From Paenibacillus glacialis (lineage in GTDB: Bacteria; Bacillota; Bacilli; Paenibacillales; Paenibacillaceae): a DNA stretch of 64,000 bases. Position numbers and translations under genes: made by a program. The notes below the pieces were generated by a model that saw only the letters and a list, made by a program, of their open reading frames with translations, searched no databases and was not told the origin of the DNA. Location: assembly GCF_001637205.1 (NCBI RefSeq), contig NZ_LVJH01000070.1:310001-374000 (forward strand), given 5' to 3'. Each line of letters begins with the position of its first letter. Within the stretch, counting starts at the first letter, position 1. Positions 62,272 to 64,000 of this stretch are shown here, piece after piece.

Positions 62272-63117
62272 TTAAAAATCGAAATTGTCCGGGTCTGGAC
62301 CAACGCGTTGATTCTCATTTAAACTATCAATACGTTCCATATCCTCTTTGGATAACTCGAAATCGAACACATTTGCATTTTCAATGATACGATGTTCTTT
62401 CGTAGATTTAGGAATCGTCACAACACCATTCTGTAAATCCCAACGAAGAATGACTTGAGCAGTCGATTTTTGATATTTATCAGCAATCTCTTTTAATACT
62501 GAATGATCTAATAATTGACCTTGCATCAACGGAGACCAAGCTTCCAATTGAATCCCTTGCTCCTTGCAAAAGGATAACAGTTCTTTCTGGCTTAGGAGTG
62601 GGTGGTATTCCACTTGGTTTACCATCGGTTTAACCACTGCATCTTTCATGACGTCTTCAAGATGATGAATTTGAAAATTGCTGACACCGATAGCTTTTAC
62701 TTTTCCCTCTTTGTATAGCGTCTCTAGTGCTCTCCATGCATCCTTATACTTCCCTACAACAGGCCAGTGAATAAGATATAAGTCGAGATACTCTAAACCA
62801 AGCTTCTTTAAGCTTGTTTCGTAGGCTGCGATTGTAGCTTCATATCCTAAATCAGCATTCCACACTTTAGATGTTACGAACAATTCTTCTCTAGAAATTC
62901 CAGCATCGGCCATGCCCTGACGTATACCCACTCCGACACTCTCTTCATTTCCATAAATCGCTGCGGTATCAATACTGCGATAACCCTCTTTAATAGCGAT
63001 TGACACAGCCTGAACTAACTCAGCACCTTCTTCTACTTTAAATACGCCAATACCAAACCATGGCATGAATACACCGTTGTGCAATGTTGTTGTGTCTTGT
63101 AATGTTGTGCTTATCAT
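62272..63117 (-). CDS. Aldo/keto reductase
   Basis: 281 residues, an NADPH-dependent (beta/alpha)8 reductase. The catalytic tetrad is visible: Asp in YRSIDTAAIYGNEESVGVGI (Asp and Tyr, about 45-64), Lys in LFVTSKVWNADLGY (about 80) and His in LDLYLIHWPVVGK (about 112). The NADPH-binding segment is VVTIPKSTKEHRIIENANVF (about 234). It resembles B. subtilis YvgN/YtbE, which detoxify methylglyoxal. The start codon has GGAGG upstream. The MFS gene lies 80 bases upstream on the same strand. Confidence 0.92.
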   Translation of the reverse strand: MISTTLQDTTTLHNGVFMPWFGIGVFKVEEGAELVQAVSIAIKEGYRSIDTAAIYGNEESVGVGIRQGMADAGISREELFVTSKVWNADLGYEATIAAYETSLKKLGLEYLDLYLIHWPVVGKYKDAWRALETLYKEGKVKAIGVSNFQIHHLEDVMKDAVVKPMVNQVEYHPLLSQKELLSFCKEQGIQLEAWSPLMQGQLLDHSVLKEIADKYQKSTAQVILRWDLQNGVVTIPKSTKEHRIIENANVFDFELSKEDMERIDSLNENQRVGPDPDNFDF

Positions 63118-63197
63118 ATTATTTCCTCCGATTAAATGATTTTGTTAACCTATTACCGTGAATATATATTGTCTCTCATTCAAAAGCTGCTAATTCA

Positions 63198-64000
63198 TCA
63201 CTCTTCGTGAAACTTTCTCTCTAGGGATCTACTCCAACCTGTAAGTATCACCGCTACAAAAACCATCACTCCTCCTATCCACGGTGTGTGTATCAGTCCA
63301 ATGGAATCTGTGATTACTCCACCTAGATACGCTCCCAAGGCAATCCCTACATTAAACGCGGCAATATTGATCGCAGATGCCATTTCAATGGCGCTTGGCA
63401 CATAACGTTCGGCTAGAGTAACGACATAGAATTGCAATCCTGGTACGTTCATGAAGGCAAATAGCCCCATCAACATAATCGTAATTAAACCTACTACTTT
63501 AAAAGGTGCCGTAAACGTTAAGGTTATGAGTACAACAGCCTGAATTAGAAACATATAAAATAATGCATTAATGGGGTTTCGATTCGCTAGCTTTCCACCA
63601 ATTGTGTTCCCAATAGCAATAGAGATTCCGTAGACGAGTAAAATAACTGCAACGGTTCCTGACTTAAATCCGGTAACATCTTGAAGTAATGGGGATAAAT
63701 AAGTAAAGACAACGAATGTCCCCCCATATCCTAAAGCTGTAATCACAAATACAAGTAATAACCGTCCATTGGTAACGAGTTTAAGTTGATCACGGAACAA
63801 CATACGAGTTCCTTTACGTAAATCAGATGGAATAAGAATGCTGTTAGCAATTAAGGCAACGATCCCAATAATGACGATAACAACAAAAGCAAATCTCCAA
63901 CTCAATTGCTGACCTATAAAAGTACCAAAAGGGACACCCGTAACCGTCGCTACAGTAAGTCCTGTAAACATGATGGCTATAGCACTAGCCTTACGGTTTG
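63198..64000 (-). CDS. MFS transporter (AraJ/YdhP-like), N-terminus outside window
   Basis: The frame is open past the ATG at 63971 to the right edge (NRKASAIAIMFTGL), so the N-terminal third is missing. Eight or so membrane helices are visible, starting MFTGLTVATVTGVPFGTFIG (the typical DHA1 helix 5 motif C region). Motif GNTIGGKLANRNPINALFYM (about the start of the second half) and NVGIALGAYLGGVITDSIG are seen. It belongs to the DHA1 drug/arabinose efflux family. The substrate is unknown. Confidence 0.85.
   Translation of the reverse strand, partial: NRKASAIAIMFTGLTVATVTGVPFGTFIGQQLSWRFAFVVIVIIGIVALIANSILIPSDLRKGTRMLFRDQLKLVTNGRLLLVFVITALGYGGTFVVFTYLSPLLQDVTGFKSGTVAVILLVYGISIAIGNTIGGKLANRNPINALFYMFLIQAVVLITLTFTAPFKVVGLITIMLMGLFAFMNVPGLQFYVVTLAERYVPSAIEMASAINIAAFNVGIALGAYLGGVITDSIGLIHTPWIGGVMVFVAVILTGWSRSLERKFHEE

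Overview
The window looks like chromosome from a spore-forming, Gram-positive Bacillota of the Paenibacillus type. The evidence is a sporulation sigma factor (pro-SigK), an S-layer protein with three SLH domains, AGGAGG-type ribosome binding sites, moderate GC, a Bacillus-style FadR/fad regulon, and short terminal-inverted-repeat elements of a kind I associate with Paenibacillus. No rRNA or tRNA gene was seen.

Layout. 1-3.6 kb (minus): MoxR ATPase, DUF58 protein and a TgpA-like transglutaminase that runs off the left edge. 4.1-5.2 kb: an M42 aminopeptidase. 5.4-6.1 kb: an intact sigK. 6.5-10.2 kb: a large S-layer-anchored surface protein. 10.3-21 kb: an accessory region of decayed genes (integrase-like and transposase remnants, broken DUF3841 copy), a secreted protein and lipoprotein pair, a GNAT, an APH-like kinase, a CD3324-family protein and the sstT transporter. 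It is punctuated by three truncated copies of the sigK 5' end, as if DNA had been inserted repeatedly at sigK. 21.1-35 kb: a complete type I-C CRISPR-Cas locus. The operon cas3-cas5c-cas8c-cas7-cas4-cas1-cas2 sits between a 49-repeat array downstream of cas2 and a 25-repeat array with a slightly different repeat upstream of cas3. Both arrays have related leaders with a conserved hairpin, and the second leader is followed by a cas2 scrap, so array 2 once had its own cas genes.

35.4-39.7 kb (minus): a tightly packed cluster of a small protein, a Ser/Gly-rich protein ending in Gly-Gly, a glutathionylspermidine-synthase-like ATP-grasp ligase, a lipoprotein, a DUF350 membrane protein and a K+ channel. 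This resembles the poorly understood YjfC/YgiC-type amidoligase neighbourhoods and is the best candidate for an undescribed system here. 40-41 kb: an ApbE-type flavin transferase. 41.3-48.1 kb (minus): a sugar-uptake locus (two ABC permeases, binding protein, LacI regulator, BadF-type sugar kinase, GH4 phospho-glycosidase) with two LacI-type operators upstream.

48.3-60.8 kb: fatty-acid degradation (thioesterase, FadD/LcfA, FadE, FadA, FadN, FadF on minus; FadR, EtfB, EtfA on plus). A FadR box lies in the divergent region. FadE electrons would pass through EtfBA and FadF to the quinone pool. 61-64 kb: a DnaQ-like exonuclease, a small secreted protein, an aldo/keto reductase and an MFS transporter cut by the right edge.

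All calls come from reading the sequence; no database search was run. Several starts were moved to the codon best placed behind a Shine-Dalgarno sequence, as stated in each entry.
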